A stretch of DNA of 64,000 nucleotides from Polaribacter gangjinensis (lineage in GTDB: Bacteria > Bacteroidota > Bacteroidia > Flavobacteriales > Flavobacteriaceae), in contig NZ_CP150662.1 in NCBI RefSeq assembly GCF_038024125.1, positions 1,257,501 through 1,321,500 of the forward strand. Reading direction: 5' to 3'. A program made the translations under genes and the position numbers. Below, in pieces: positions 1 through 9,861 of the stretch. Under the pieces are notes generated by a model. The model did no database searches and was not told the DNA's origin. It saw only the letters and a list, made by a program, of their open reading frames with translations. Each line of letters begins with the position of its first letter. Within the stretch, counting starts at the first letter, position 1.

Positions 1-1104
1 GGCAAAAGGAAATATTTTTAAAGGGGTTTGAATTTCAAAATCCAAATCATAAAAATAAAATGGCGTACACGTACTTGCTCGAAAACCAATATGACTTGCA
101 TAGCCCATTGAATAATCTTCTTGAATTTCTAAATCAATCAAAATTTGATACGTTTCTGGCAAATTAAATCGCAAATAATGCTGTCTTGATCTTACCACAG
201 GCATGTTTGTAATATTCTCTAACCGCTCTTTTTCTTTTTTAATAATGGATGCATCTTGTGAAGAAAAATACGATGGATGCAAGCCTACAGGCGCATAATC
301 TACAATGTCTTTGATGAGCAATCGAAACTTTTTCTTTGACGCAGAAACATTGGTATCAAATGAAGTGTAATTGCCAATTAAAAAAAAGAAAATTGTAGGA
401 ACTTTTAAATCTTTTTTTAGTCGCAATAACTTTTGAAAAGTATCAAATGGATCATTTTTAAAGTTGAGCAAAACAATCAAACGCGACCAAACTTCTCCTA
501 ATTTCAATTGAATGAGATCTTTGAAAAATCCGCCAAAAGTTCTAATCAAATTTTTGTGTTTGTAGGCAAATGCATTGTCAACATCAATTGTTGAGATAAA
601 TTTATAAGTCCTTTTTTTGAAGGTATAATTTGGAAACTTTTCTTGTAAAATTTTCAAGAGTTTAAAAGCCCAAATATCTACCACAGGTTTTTCTAAAAAT
701 CGGTATTTAAAAGCCAAACTTTGCGTAGCAATATAGCGTCCATGATGGTCTTTTACGTGCGGTAAATATTCTTCATAACGAGTAATCAAATAAAAACTTG
801 CGGCAAAAATGTCAAACGGAATTGCAGACCTTGCATTGGTTGCAAAAAAACAAGGAATGTCATCCCACTTTTGCATGCTAATTTCCAAATCATTTACACC
901 TTGCTCAAAAAGTAACTCATTGCTTTTGATAAAAAATTCATTTCCCAAAGGCATTTTGGTATATGAAATTTTAGGACCATCATGCGCAACAAAATCCTCA
1001 ATTTTTGATGTAAAACTTACAGGAATCAATAATATTCTAGACAATATATGTCTGAAAATATAACGAACTCTAGGAGTAATTTTATGGGTATAAATTAAAA
1101 TCAA
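1..1104 (-). CDS. Polysaccharide deacetylase family protein (3' end cut by window)
   Basis: The frame is open from a TTG at 1104 down to base 1 (368 codons), so the C-terminus is missing. The predicted start reads MILIYTHKITPRVRYIFRH. The first upstream in-frame stop is at 1120-1122 and no ATG or GTG lies between, so TTG is the most likely start. NodB-type motifs are visible: STIDVDNAF near residues 170-178 (TFDDG-like metal/catalytic Asp motif) and GLHPSYFS near 274-281 (HxS-type metal motif). The first 150 residues match the N-terminal extension typical of flavobacterial members. Such enzymes remove acetyl groups from cell-envelope or exported polysaccharide; the substrate here is unknown. 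The gene is transcribed away from the radC start with a short gap. Confidence 0.75.
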   Translation of the reverse strand, partial: MILIYTHKITPRVRYIFRHILSRILLIPVSFTSKIEDFVAHDGPKISYTKMPLGNEFFIKSNELLFEQGVNDLEISMQKWDDIPCFFATNARSAIPFDIFAASFYLITRYEEYLPHVKDHHGRYIATQSLAFKYRFLEKPVVDIWAFKLLKILQEKFPNYTFKKRTYKFISTIDVDNAFAYKHKNLIRTFGGFFKDLIQLKLGEVWSRLIVLLNFKNDPFDTFQKLLRLKKDLKVPTIFFFLIGNYTSFDTNVSASKKKFRLLIKDIVDYAPVGLHPSYFSSQDASIIKKEKERLENITNMPVVRSRQHYLRFNLPETYQILIDLEIQEDYSMGYASHIGFRASTCTPFYFYDLDFEIQTPLKIFPFA

Positions 1105-1208
1105 AATGAGTATTGAATTTTAAGTGTTTAGTTTTGAGTGTTTAATTATTAGTATAATCATACACAAATTGCTACATTTTCTCATTATTTCATATATTCA
1201 GTAAATCA

Positions 1209-1895
1209 TTACAAAATGCCTTCATCTGCAAAGCTAAAATACGCTTTTTCGGTAATTATCAAATGATCTAGCAATTTTATATCCAGAGTATTTCCTGCAT
1301 TTTTAATTTTTTGTGTTAGCTGAATATCAGCATCACTAGGTTTTAATTTTCCTGAAGGATGATTGTGACACACAATAATGGCCACTGAAAAAAGCTCTAA
1401 TGCTTGTTTAAAAAGCAATCTGATATCTACAACTGTTGCTGTCATACCTCCTTTACTGACCTGATGTTTTGCCAAAACTTTGTTGGAATTATTCAAAAAA
1501 AGTACCCAAAATTCTTCATGTGATAAATCCCCAATAATGGGTTGCATCAGTTTAAAAACGTCATTGCTTCCTCCTATTTTTGGTTTTTCGAGCAAGTTTT
1601 CTAACTGTCTTCTTTTACCTAATTCTAAAGCTGCAACAATATTTACGGCTTTTGCTTCTCCAATTCCTTTAAAAGTCATCAACTTTTCAATCGATAATTT
1701 GGCAAGTTCATTGATGTTTCCTGCTACAGATTGCAACATTCTTTGTGATAAAGCCACTGCTGATTCTTGCCTGTTTCCAGAGCCAATTAAAATTGCCATC
1801 AATTCAGCATCAGACAGAACTGTTTTTCCTTTGGCGACTAATTTTTCACGAGGTCTGTCATCCAAAGCCCATGATTTTATTGATAACTTTTCCAT
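1209..1895 (-). CDS. radC: RadC family protein (JAB/MPN+ domain)
   Basis: This 228-residue protein has normal RadC length. It carries a helix-hairpin-helix segment near residues 66-95 (LMTFKGIGEAKAVNIVAAL) and a C-terminal JAB/MPN+ metalloprotease-like domain. The JAMM zinc motif is intact: His177, His179 (HNHPSG) and Asp190. Despite its historical name, RadC family function in DNA repair is not established; JAMM domains are usually metal-dependent isopeptidases. The gene sits between the deacetylase gene and the divergent trkA gene, apparently as a single unit. The ATG at 1895 gives the canonical N-terminus MEKLSIKSWALDDRPREKL. Confidence 0.93.
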   Translation of the reverse strand: MEKLSIKSWALDDRPREKLVAKGKTVLSDAELMAILIGSGNRQESAVALSQRMLQSVAGNINELAKLSIEKLMTFKGIGEAKAVNIVAALELGKRRQLENLLEKPKIGGSNDVFKLMQPIIGDLSHEEFWVLFLNNSNKVLAKHQVSKGGMTATVVDIRLLFKQALELFSVAIIVCHNHPSGKLKPSDADIQLTQKIKNAGNTLDIKLLDHLIITEKAYFSFADEGIL

Positions 1896-2008
1896 GTAAT
1901 TTTTTTCTCTAAAAGTAAGAGATTATTTTATGTAAACACAAATTAGCAAAGCCAAATTTTATGAATATTCATAAAAATCAAAAAGAAACTTTTAAAAAAC
2001 TCTGTACC

Positions 2009-2037
2009 CTTTGCGAAAAACCTTTATGTCCTTTGCG
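2009..2037. repeat. Degenerate CTTTGCG repeat
   Basis: The heptamer CTTTGCG occurs twice 22 bp apart (2009-2015 and 2031-2037) in the 266-bp gap between radC and trkA, embedded in A-rich sequence. It resembles the dispersed 'tttgcg/tttgtg' intergenic repeats often seen in Bacteroidota chromosomes and the related element near 11.1 kb. No coding potential was seen in this gap. Confidence 0.35.
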
Positions 2038-2127
2038 TTTAAAATATTTGTTAGTTTAAAAAAAAGACAATATCAAGCTCAAAAAAAATCAATCCATAAT
2101 TGTCAATTCTTAGTTCATAAATCTTTC

Positions 2128-2135
2128 TATCTTTG
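2128..2135 (+). promoter_or_regulatory. Putative -7 box of trkAH
   Basis: TATCTTTG matches the Bacteroidota -7 consensus TAnnTTTG and lies 26 bp before the trkA ATG. No clear TTTG -33 element at the ideal distance was found, so support comes from the -7 box and position only. Confidence 0.45.
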
Positions 2136-2161
2136 CAACGTTTTCTTAGATCATTGAAAAA

Positions 2162-3508
2162 ATGAAAATTATCATTGCAGGTGCTGGAGACGTTGGTTTT
2201 CACTTAGCGAAACTGCTTTCTTACGAGTCTCAAGACACGTATATTATAGATTTTGATGGTGAGCGTTTAAACTACATCAACAATCATTTAGATGTTATCA
2301 CTAAAAAAGGCGATGCAACTTCTATCAAATTATTGAAAGAAATTGGCGTACATTCTGCTGATTTATTAATTGCAGTTACCGAAAGTCAAAATACCAATTT
2401 TACCATTTCCGTTATTGGAAAATCATTGGGCGCCAAAAAAACAATTGCCAGAATTGACAATCCTGAGTTTTTAAATGGCTGTGAGGTAGATTTTAAAAAA
2501 CTGGGTGTAGATTTTATGATTTCTCCACAAGAATTGGCTGCCAATGAAATTAAAATGTTGCTAAATCAAGCATCATTCAATGATACTGTGGCTTTTGAAA
2601 GTGGTGTTTTTAATGTGTTGGGTGCTACATTAACCTATAAATCTCCTTTGATTGATTTAACCGTAAAAGAAGCTAGACAAACATTTCCGAATATCGATTA
2701 TACTGCCATAGCTATCAAAAGAGAAAACGTATCTCAAACCATCATTCCAAGAGGAGATACTACTTTTGAAATGAATGACCAAGTGTATTTTTCAGTGCCC
2801 AATTACAGTATGAAAGATTTGTATCCAATCATTGGAAAAGAACAATTTCATATTAAAAATGTAATGATTTTAGGTGGCAGTAGTATTGGCGAAAAAACAG
2901 CTAGAAACTTAGGAAAAGAAAAATTCAATGTAAAACTCATTGAAAAAAATAAAGAAAAAGCAGAGGCGCTTGCCGAAGAATTGTGTGACACCTTAGTGAT
3001 CAATGGTGATGGTAGAAATTTAGAATTGCTAGAAGAAGAAAACATTCGCGAAACGGATGCTTTCATTGCAGTTACTGGAAATTCTGAAACCAACATCATG
3101 TCGTGTTTGGTCGCAAAATCAAAAGGCGTGAAAAAGACCATTGCTTTGGTTGAAAACATGGATTATATCGATATTTCTCAAACCATAGGTATCCAATCGT
3201 TGATTAATAAAAAACTAATTGCTGCAAGTAATATTTTCAAACACATTCGCAAAGGTGAAATTTTAGAAATGGCAAACTTGCACAATATTGATGCTGAAGT
3301 TTTTGAATTTGAAGTTCGTGAAGATGCCAAAGTCACTAAAAAACCAATCAGAGAATTGCGAATTCCTCGCGAAGCTGTTTTTGGAGGCATCATTAGAAAT
3401 GGTAAAGCCATGATGTGTTCTGGAAACATGCAAATTCTTGCAGGCGATAAAGTAATTGTATTCAGTTTGCCTGAAGCCATTGAAACTGTAGAAAACTTAT
3501 TCAAATAA
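2162..3508 (+). CDS. trkA: Trk system potassium uptake protein TrkA
   Basis: This 448-residue protein has the full-length TrkA layout of two tandem RCK units. The first Rossmann fold opens with IAGAGDVGFHLA (residues 5-16). The second starts near residue 234 with MILGGSSIGEKTARNL. Each is followed by a TrkA-C/RCK-C segment (about 145-225 and 365-448). TrkA is the cytoplasmic NAD(H)-binding regulatory subunit that gates the TrkH potassium channel at the inner membrane. The trkH start follows the trkA stop after 2 bp, so the two are almost certainly co-transcribed and translationally coupled. Confidence 0.95.
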   Translation: MKIIIAGAGDVGFHLAKLLSYESQDTYIIDFDGERLNYINNHLDVITKKGDATSIKLLKEIGVHSADLLIAVTESQNTNFTISVIGKSLGAKKTIARIDNPEFLNGCEVDFKKLGVDFMISPQELAANEIKMLLNQASFNDTVAFESGVFNVLGATLTYKSPLIDLTVKEARQTFPNIDYTAIAIKRENVSQTIIPRGDTTFEMNDQVYFSVPNYSMKDLYPIIGKEQFHIKNVMILGGSSIGEKTARNLGKEKFNVKLIEKNKEKAEALAEELCDTLVINGDGRNLELLEEENIRETDAFIAVTGNSETNIMSCLVAKSKGVKKTIALVENMDYIDISQTIGIQSLINKKLIAASNIFKHIRKGEILEMANLHNIDAEVFEFEVREDAKVTKKPIRELRIPREAVFGGIIRNGKAMMCSGNMQILAGDKVIVFSLPEAIETVENLFK

Positions 3509-3510
3509 AA

Positions 3511-5010
3511 ATGGCATCGCTCAACGTAAAAATCATTTATCGTTTTTTGGGCATTACTGCTATTTTAAACGGATTTTTCATGTTCATTTCTTTTCCATTC
3601 AGTTTTTTTAATGACGAAAAAGCCGCTTGGGGAATTTTAAATGCAGGTATCATAACTATACTTATTGGAGCATTGTTATACTACTTTAACAAACCCAACA
3701 ACACCAATATTCAAAAAAAAGAGGGTTATCTCATCGTAACTTTAGGTTGGTTAACCCTAACGTTTACAGGGATGTTGCCATACTTATTATCAGGCAGTAT
3801 CCCCAATGTTATCAATGCTATTTTTGAAACCATTTCTGGATATTCAACCACAGGATCTTCTATTTTAACCGATATTGAGACCATGCCTAAAGGCATTTTG
3901 TTTTGGCGCTCTGCAACACATTGGATTGGTGGCATGGGAATTATCGTGCTCACCATCGCTATTTTACCTTTGTTAGGCATTGGGGGAATGCAGCTTTTTA
4001 TGGCGGAAGCTCCTGGACCATCAGCAGATAAATTGCATCCACGAATTACTGATACTGCCAAACGTTTATACTTGATTTATGTGACGCTTACTTTCGCTGA
4101 ATTCTTCATGTTAAAAGCAGCAGGAATGACTTGGTTTGACTCCATCAATCATGCCATGGCAACCGTTAGTACAGGAGGATTTTCAACCAAAAACAGCAGT
4201 GTGGCTTTTTACAATCACTTGCCTTTGGTGCAATACATCATCATCTTTTTTATGATGGTGGCAGGTACCAATTTTGTATTGACCTATTTCGCATTGAAAG
4301 GAAAAATTCAGAAAGTTTTTCAAAGTGAGGAATTTAAATATTATTTGTTTGGTATTATTGGGGTATCCGCAATTGTTACTGTAATAGTACACCACTTTCA
4401 AGACCCTACTTTGTCATCATCTATTGTACATCCCAAAGTTTGGGGCGATTTGGAATATGCCATCAGGCATTCGTTATTCATGGTAACATCCGTAGTAACC
4501 ACCACAGGTTTTGTGTCTGCTGATTACACAACTTGGAATTTATTTGCCACTGGAATTTTCTTTGCCTTGTTTTTTACAGGCGGCTCAGCAGGCTCTACTA
4601 GTGGAGGCGTAAAAATTGTTCGCCACATCATCATGCTAAAAAATAGCTTTTTAGAGTTTAAAAAAGCCTTGCACCCCAGTGCGATTATCCCTGTGCGTTA
4701 TGACGGAAAATCGGTACAGCACCAAATTGTATTCAACATTTTGTCGTTTTTTATCATTTACATGTTGATATTTATTTTGGCATCAGTGATACTAACGCTT
4801 TTTGGGATGGACTTTTTCTCAGCCTTAGGTGCAGCAGCTTCTTCATTAGGCAATATTGGCCCTGCTGTTGGCTCAGTAAACCCAGTAGCTAACTTTAACC
4901 ATTTAACGGATGCTGCCAAACTGTTTTGCTCATTTTTAATGCTCATTGGGCGTTTAGAACTTTTTACAGTTTTGATTTTATTTACACCTTTCTTTTGGAG
5001 TAAAAACTAA
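3511..5010 (+). CDS. trkH: Trk system potassium uptake protein TrkH
   Basis: This 499-residue polytopic membrane protein is the K+-conducting partner of TrkA. It shows the four degenerate selectivity-filter segments of the SKT superfamily: SGYSTTGSS (about residues 109-117), STGGFST (about 219-225), TTTGFVSAD (about 329-337) and GNIGPAVGS (about 446-454). Each repeat has the M1-P-M2 pattern of hydrophobic helices. The extra glycine/serine-rich loop GGSAGSTSGGVK (about 355-366) is the conserved intramembrane gate segment of TrkH/KtrB proteins. It forms one operon with the trkA gene directly upstream. Confidence 0.95.
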   Translation: MASLNVKIIYRFLGITAILNGFFMFISFPFSFFNDEKAAWGILNAGIITILIGALLYYFNKPNNTNIQKKEGYLIVTLGWLTLTFTGMLPYLLSGSIPNVINAIFETISGYSTTGSSILTDIETMPKGILFWRSATHWIGGMGIIVLTIAILPLLGIGGMQLFMAEAPGPSADKLHPRITDTAKRLYLIYVTLTFAEFFMLKAAGMTWFDSINHAMATVSTGGFSTKNSSVAFYNHLPLVQYIIIFFMMVAGTNFVLTYFALKGKIQKVFQSEEFKYYLFGIIGVSAIVTVIVHHFQDPTLSSSIVHPKVWGDLEYAIRHSLFMVTSVVTTTGFVSADYTTWNLFATGIFFALFFTGGSAGSTSGGVKIVRHIIMLKNSFLEFKKALHPSAIIPVRYDGKSVQHQIVFNILSFFIIYMLIFILASVILTLFGMDFFSALGAAASSLGNIGPAVGSVNPVANFNHLTDAAKLFCSFLMLIGRLELFTVLILFTPFFWSKN

Positions 5011-5205
5011 TTTCTTCTTTTTATTATTTAAAGAAAAAAACACAGTTATTTTAGGAATATCATATATTAAAGGTTCCTTTTTTTAGGATTATTATTTTTA
5101 TACTGTTTGGCATACAGGATTTTTCCTTAAAAAAAACAGGGTTTTTCCCCTATCATTTAAACTTTTTTGTTTTTAGATTTCAAGTCAACTTAAAAACAAA
5201 AAATA

Positions 5206-7416
5206 ATGAAAAAAGAAAACTTTTTACAAATTGCTATTGCGTTTTTGTTAACGCTAACACTGTCCTATGGATTGAAGGCTCAAAATACTGGTGATATTGC
5301 TTTCACTGCATTTAACTTTGATGACAAAGACGATTTCTCAATTGTTGTATTGGTAGATATCAGTCCGAATACTACAATTTATTTTACCGATAATAATTGG
5401 AGTGGGACTTCATTTCCAAATAGCACTGAAGGAACTTTAGAGTGGTCATCTGGTAATGAAACTATCAAAGTTGGAACAATCGTTGTTTTTTCGAGTGTTA
5501 CTGTAGATGAGACAAGAACAGTAAGTATTGGAAGTATAACTGAACCTGACTCAGGTTTTAACCTATCCGAGGCAGGAGATACTCTTTTGGCTTACTTGGG
5601 TAGTAATGAAGATACACCAACAACTTTTTTAACAGGTCTAAAAAATTCCACTTTATCAGTGAATGAGTTAGATGGAACAGGTCTTACTGCTGGTGCTAAT
5701 TTTTTAGAATTTAACATAACTTCAAGTCCTAATGCTGGGTTTTTCAATAGTTCTAGATCCGATAAATTATCCTATAATTTGTATTTACCTGAAATAATCG
5801 ATAAAACAAAATGGGTTTCTCAAACAAGTAATGGACAAACAGTTCTACCCTTCTCCCAAGAAGCCTTTACTATAAACACTACTAACTGGACAGGAAATAT
5901 ATCTACAGATTGGAATGAAGCCGGAAATTGGGATAATGGAATTCCAACTTCAGACTCAAATGTTTTCATCACTAATGTAACAAATGACCCAATAATTACA
6001 GGTTCATTCAATACTGGAAATATTACTTTACAAACTGGAGCAAGTTTGGTTATAAATGGAGCAATTGTAAATAAAGGAATCACTACAATTAATAATGATG
6101 CTACTTTAGTAACCTCATCAGGAGATTTAAATGGAATTGTAACTTATAAAAGAACCCTTGACTTTAAGGTTGCACTAGCAGAAGGCTGGTACTTGGTTTC
6201 AAGTCCAATTGTGGGAGAAAATATGATTTCCATGAGAACTAATAATTCATTTTTAGTTAGTCCAAATGATAATACTAAAATTGGTTTTGCCACTTATGAT
6301 GATTCTCAAGCAACTACTAAATGGAACTATTTTAGTACAAGTTCAGCAGATGCCTTGGTTACTGGTCAGGGATATTCTGCAAAATTAAGTGCCGCTGGAA
6401 ATATATCTTTTACTGGTACCATCAACACAACAAATGTTTCTGTTGGAGTAGTTTTGGGTGGTACTTATAATTATAACTTGATTGGAAATCCTTTTACATC
6501 GTACTTAAATACTGTCGATTTTTTAAATGATAATTCAAATGATTTAACTACTAAGGATATCTGGGTTTGGAATCAAACAACCAATAATTATGATGTAAGA
6601 AACCTATCAACAACTATTGTCTTAGCTCCTACTCAAGGTTTTTTTGTAAGAGCAAACAAAGCAACCAATTTAACGATTGCAGAATCCTACCAAACCTCTA
6701 CAGGAGACGCTTTCCAAAAAACTTCAAAAACAGAAATCTCTCTAAATATGAATGATGGTTCAAATAACAGATTTGCAAAAATCTATTATTTAGCCAATGC
6801 AACTACTGGTTTTGACAATGGGTATGATGGAGAAACTTTTGGTGGAGTTACAAATTCGTTAGATGTGTTTACACATTTAGTAGCAAACAGCGAAGGTAAA
6901 AAATACCAAGTACAATCCTTACCAAACTCAGATTTTGAGAATATGGTAATTCCTGTGGGTGTAAAAGCTGCTGCTGGAAAAGAAATTACTTTCTCTTTAG
7001 AGGCTATGAACATTCCTGACGGCATCAATGTGTATTTAGAAGATAAAATTGCAAATACTGTAACTTTATTGAGCGAAGCTAATGCTACTTACAAAGTAAC
7101 ATTGACTGATGCTTTAGATGGTATTGGACGTTTTTATTTACACACCAAATCTTCTAGTGTTTTAGGCATTGAGAATATTGTTTTAAACAACGTAAGTATC
7201 TATTCAGTTGATGCATCAACATTAAGAATTGCTGGGTTATCAGAAGGTAAAGCAAGTGTGAAAATTTATAGCATCCTTGGAAAACAAGTGTTTGAAACTT
7301 CTTTCAATGCAACTGCTGTAAAAGACATGCAATTGCCAAAATTAGCTAGTGGAATTTATGTAGTGCAATTGGCTACTGAAAAAGGAACGTTGAACAAAAA
7401 AATAACGTTAGAGTAA
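5206..7416 (+). CDS. T9SS type A sorting-domain protein, paralogue 1
   Basis: This 736-residue exported protein has an N-terminal Sec signal peptide (MKKENFLQIAIAFLLTLTLS, cut near YGLKAQ). About residues 28-190 resemble a lamin-tail-like beta domain seen in other flavobacterial surface proteins. A beta-rich middle follows, then a module marked FDNGYDGETFGG near residues 538-549. The last ~75 residues are a T9SS type A C-terminal sorting domain (...VKIYSILGKQVFE ... ASGIYVVQL ... LNKKITLE). It should cross the outer membrane by type IX secretion and be released or attached at the surface. Its C-terminal ~250 residues are nearly identical to those of the next large gene. No enzymatic motif was recognised; an adhesin or structural role is only a guess. 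Confidence 0.85.
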   Translation: MKKENFLQIAIAFLLTLTLSYGLKAQNTGDIAFTAFNFDDKDDFSIVVLVDISPNTTIYFTDNNWSGTSFPNSTEGTLEWSSGNETIKVGTIVVFSSVTVDETRTVSIGSITEPDSGFNLSEAGDTLLAYLGSNEDTPTTFLTGLKNSTLSVNELDGTGLTAGANFLEFNITSSPNAGFFNSSRSDKLSYNLYLPEIIDKTKWVSQTSNGQTVLPFSQEAFTINTTNWTGNISTDWNEAGNWDNGIPTSDSNVFITNVTNDPIITGSFNTGNITLQTGASLVINGAIVNKGITTINNDATLVTSSGDLNGIVTYKRTLDFKVALAEGWYLVSSPIVGENMISMRTNNSFLVSPNDNTKIGFATYDDSQATTKWNYFSTSSADALVTGQGYSAKLSAAGNISFTGTINTTNVSVGVVLGGTYNYNLIGNPFTSYLNTVDFLNDNSNDLTTKDIWVWNQTTNNYDVRNLSTTIVLAPTQGFFVRANKATNLTIAESYQTSTGDAFQKTSKTEISLNMNDGSNNRFAKIYYLANATTGFDNGYDGETFGGVTNSLDVFTHLVANSEGKKYQVQSLPNSDFENMVIPVGVKAAAGKEITFSLEAMNIPDGINVYLEDKIANTVTLLSEANATYKVTLTDALDGIGRFYLHTKSSSVLGIENIVLNNVSIYSVDASTLRIAGLSEGKASVKIYSILGKQVFETSFNATAVKDMQLPKLASGIYVVQLATEKGTLNKKITLE

Positions 7417-7446
7417 TTTTCCAATCAACTAAATAAAGACACAACC

Positions 7447-7614
7447 ATGAAAAATCAAGATACAAACTCAACAGAAATTACAAGAAAAGAAGCTATCAAA
7501 AGAATAGGAACTTATAGCAAATATGCAGCTTTAACTGCTATTGGAACTTATTTAATTTTGAGTCCAAAACAAGCACAAGCGCAAAGCCCAGCTGCACCAG
7601 GAACTGGTTTTTAA
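7447..7614 (+). CDS. Small secreted-peptide-like protein (55 aa)
   Basis: The 55-codon frame begins MKNQDTNSTEITRKEAIKRI. A twin-basic-like stretch (TRKEAIKRIG) is followed by one hydrophobic helix (about residues 23-39) and a SPKQAQAQ segment that looks like a signal-peptidase site. The remaining tail is QSPAAPGTGF. It starts 31 bp after the first T9SS paralogue and ends 24 bp before a strong terminator, so it is probably the last gene of that transcript. The frame, its spacing and the secretion-like layout support a real gene. Function is unknown: a small exported peptide, a modified-peptide precursor or a membrane-anchored accessory are all possible. Confidence 0.6.
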   Translation: MKNQDTNSTEITRKEAIKRIGTYSKYAALTAIGTYLILSPKQAQAQSPAAPGTGF

Positions 7615-7637
7615 TTTTAACATAAAGTTATTTTTAC

Positions 7638-7668
7638 AAACGCCTCATTTTTCAGTGAGGCGTTTTTT
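7638..7668 (+). terminator. Intrinsic terminator
   Basis: The arms CGCCTCA (7641-7647) and TGAGGCG (7656-7662), extended by A-T pairs, are followed by a T run. It closes the transcript carrying the first T9SS gene and the 55-residue gene, so the second T9SS gene probably has its own promoter. Confidence 0.85.
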
Positions 7669-7751
7669 GTATCATTTATTTTTAAAAAAATAGTTATAAA
7701 GACACATATTCTATTGAGCATTTTTGAGTATTTTTTGGCAAAAATTGAAAA

Positions 7752-9779
7752 ATGAAAAAGCACTTATTAGTAACCCTTCTTTTGTTGGTATTTTGCCACT
7801 TTTTATTGATTGCGAATTCAAAAATCGAAAAGCCTTTTGAAATTAATAATTTCACTCAATTAAAAGTAAATCTAAGTGATGGTAGCACAACAAGGCTTTG
7901 TAGAGTCTATTATTTGTCAGAAAACGCTACCAAAGGTTTTGACAATGGTTATGATGGCGAAACTTTTGGCGGCATTACAAGCTCATTCGATATTTTTACA
8001 CATCTGCTTTCAGGAAATGACGGAAGAAAATTTCAAGTACAATCATTGCCATTGGATGAAATATCAGCGATGATAATTCCCATAAATATTAGATCGATAT
8101 CCGGAAAACAGTTGGTGGTGACATCCGAACTTTTTTATTTCCCTGTTGGATTGAAAGTTTATTTCGAAGACAAACTGACAAATACCATTACACGAATTGA
8201 CGAACAAAATACCCATTATACCTTTACTACAAATCAAGCAATAGATAGTTTTGGACGATTTTTCATCTATGTTGCAGAAAGCGAACCTGTTATTAATTCC
8301 ACTTGGAACGGAAGTGTTAGCAATGAATGGGAAAATCCAACTAATTGGACAGCAGGTGTGCCAACTGCCATTGTAAATGCAATCATTCCAGATGTTTTGA
8401 ATGCGCCAATTATCAGTAATAGCACCAATAATACAGTAAATGATTTGATAATTGATGAACCTGAAGGCTTAACCATCAATTCAGGTGGATCATTGATTGT
8501 CAACGGAATTTCAACAGGAAATGTAACCTATCAAAGAAACTTACCGAGCGAAAATTGGTATTTGGTTTCAAGTCCGGTTTCAGGAGAAACCTATGATAAT
8601 GACTTTGTAAGTGCCAATAATTTGGCAATTAATGGTCAAAACAATGCCATTGCAACCTATACAACATTGAACAACACTTGGTCTTACATGCAAACTGGAG
8701 CAGTCACAAACTTTATTACTGGAAAAGGATATTCTGTTAGAAGAGCAACAGGACAAGGTGCAGGAACTATTTCGTTTACAGGAAACATCAACACCACTAA
8801 TATCACAATTACACCTAACAATAGCGGAAGTGGATTTAATTTGATTGGAAATCCTTTTACATCGTATGTAAATAATGAAACTTTTATCAATGATAATAGT
8901 GCAAATATCTCAGGAAATCAGATTTGGGTTTGGAATTCACAAACGAGTTATTACGATGTAAAAAATTTGATTGAAACCATTGTTTTAGCTCCTGCTAAGG
9001 GATTTTTTGTAAAAGCAACTACTTCTGCCAACTTGAATTTTGCAAAATTTCGTCAAGTAAAAACAGGTGATGTTTTTCAAAAAAGCATCAAAAATGAAAT
9101 CAAACTAAACATAACTGATGGAACACATTCTAGATTTACAAAAATCTATTATCTATACAATGCAACCACTGGTTTTGACAATGGTTATGATGGAGAAACT
9201 TTTGGTGGAATTGAAAATACTTTGGATGTTTTTACACATTTAGTAGCAAACAGCGAAGGTAAAAAATACCAAGTACAATCATTACCAAACTCCGATTTTG
9301 AAAACATGGTTGTTCCTGTGGGTGTAAAAGCTGTTACAGGAAAAGAAATTACTTTCTCTGTAGAATCTATGAACATTCCTGATGGCATCAATGTGTATTT
9401 AGAAGATAAAACTGCAAACACTGTAACTTTATTAAGCGAAGCTAATGCTACTTACAAAGTAACATTGACTGATGCTTTAGATGGTATTGGACGTTTTTAT
9501 TTACACACTAAATCATCTGGAGTTTTAGGTATAGACACAATTGCATTGAATAACATAAGTATCTATTCTATTGATGCATCAACACTGAGAATTGCTGGGT
9601 TATCAGAAGGAAAAGCAAGTGTGAAAATTTACAGTATCCATGGAAAACAAGTGTTTGAAACTTCTTTCAATGCAACTGCTGTAAAAGACATGCAATTGCC
9701 AAAATTAGCTAGTGGAATTTATGTAGTGCATTTGGTTTCTGAAAAGGGAATCCTTCAGAAAAAAATCATGTTTGAATAA
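7752..9779 (+). CDS. T9SS type A sorting-domain protein, paralogue 2
   Basis: This 675-residue exported protein has an N-terminal signal peptide (MKKHLLVTLLLLVFCHFLLI). It carries two copies of the module centred on FDNGYDGETFGG: one at about residues 30-178 with the motif at 63-74, and one near residues 455-600. The C-terminus is a T9SS type A sorting domain (...VKIYSIHGKQVFE ... SGIYVVHLVSEKG). Between them lies the same beta-rich region (NWYLVSSPV, LIGNPFTSYVN) as in the upstream paralogue. The lamin-tail-like N-terminus of paralogue 1 is replaced here by the extra module copy. The two genes are clearly duplicates with domain shuffling at the 5' end. Function is unknown; a surface or secreted location is inferred. 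Confidence 0.85.
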   Translation: MKKHLLVTLLLLVFCHFLLIANSKIEKPFEINNFTQLKVNLSDGSTTRLCRVYYLSENATKGFDNGYDGETFGGITSSFDIFTHLLSGNDGRKFQVQSLPLDEISAMIIPINIRSISGKQLVVTSELFYFPVGLKVYFEDKLTNTITRIDEQNTHYTFTTNQAIDSFGRFFIYVAESEPVINSTWNGSVSNEWENPTNWTAGVPTAIVNAIIPDVLNAPIISNSTNNTVNDLIIDEPEGLTINSGGSLIVNGISTGNVTYQRNLPSENWYLVSSPVSGETYDNDFVSANNLAINGQNNAIATYTTLNNTWSYMQTGAVTNFITGKGYSVRRATGQGAGTISFTGNINTTNITITPNNSGSGFNLIGNPFTSYVNNETFINDNSANISGNQIWVWNSQTSYYDVKNLIETIVLAPAKGFFVKATTSANLNFAKFRQVKTGDVFQKSIKNEIKLNITDGTHSRFTKIYYLYNATTGFDNGYDGETFGGIENTLDVFTHLVANSEGKKYQVQSLPNSDFENMVVPVGVKAVTGKEITFSVESMNIPDGINVYLEDKTANTVTLLSEANATYKVTLTDALDGIGRFYLHTKSSGVLGIDTIALNNISIYSIDASTLRIAGLSEGKASVKIYSIHGKQVFETSFNATAVKDMQLPKLASGIYVVHLVSEKGILQKKIMFE

Positions 9780-9861
9780 TTGTAAGATCTTTCAATAAAA
9801 TTTAGAAAAATCTAAAAAAGTACCATTGAAAATAGTACTTTTGGATTGACTAAATTTTTAT

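Noticed and set aside
1480..1899. 139-codon plus-strand frame
   Set aside because: It lies entirely opposite radC, which has a clear conserved protein; this is an antisense shadow.
5011..5205. Possible small gene or terminator between trkH and the T9SS gene
   Set aside because: No frame with a plausible start and no stable hairpin with a T run were found in this AT-rich gap.
7876..8073. 65-codon plus-strand frame
   Set aside because: It overlaps the T9SS gene in another frame with no family signature.
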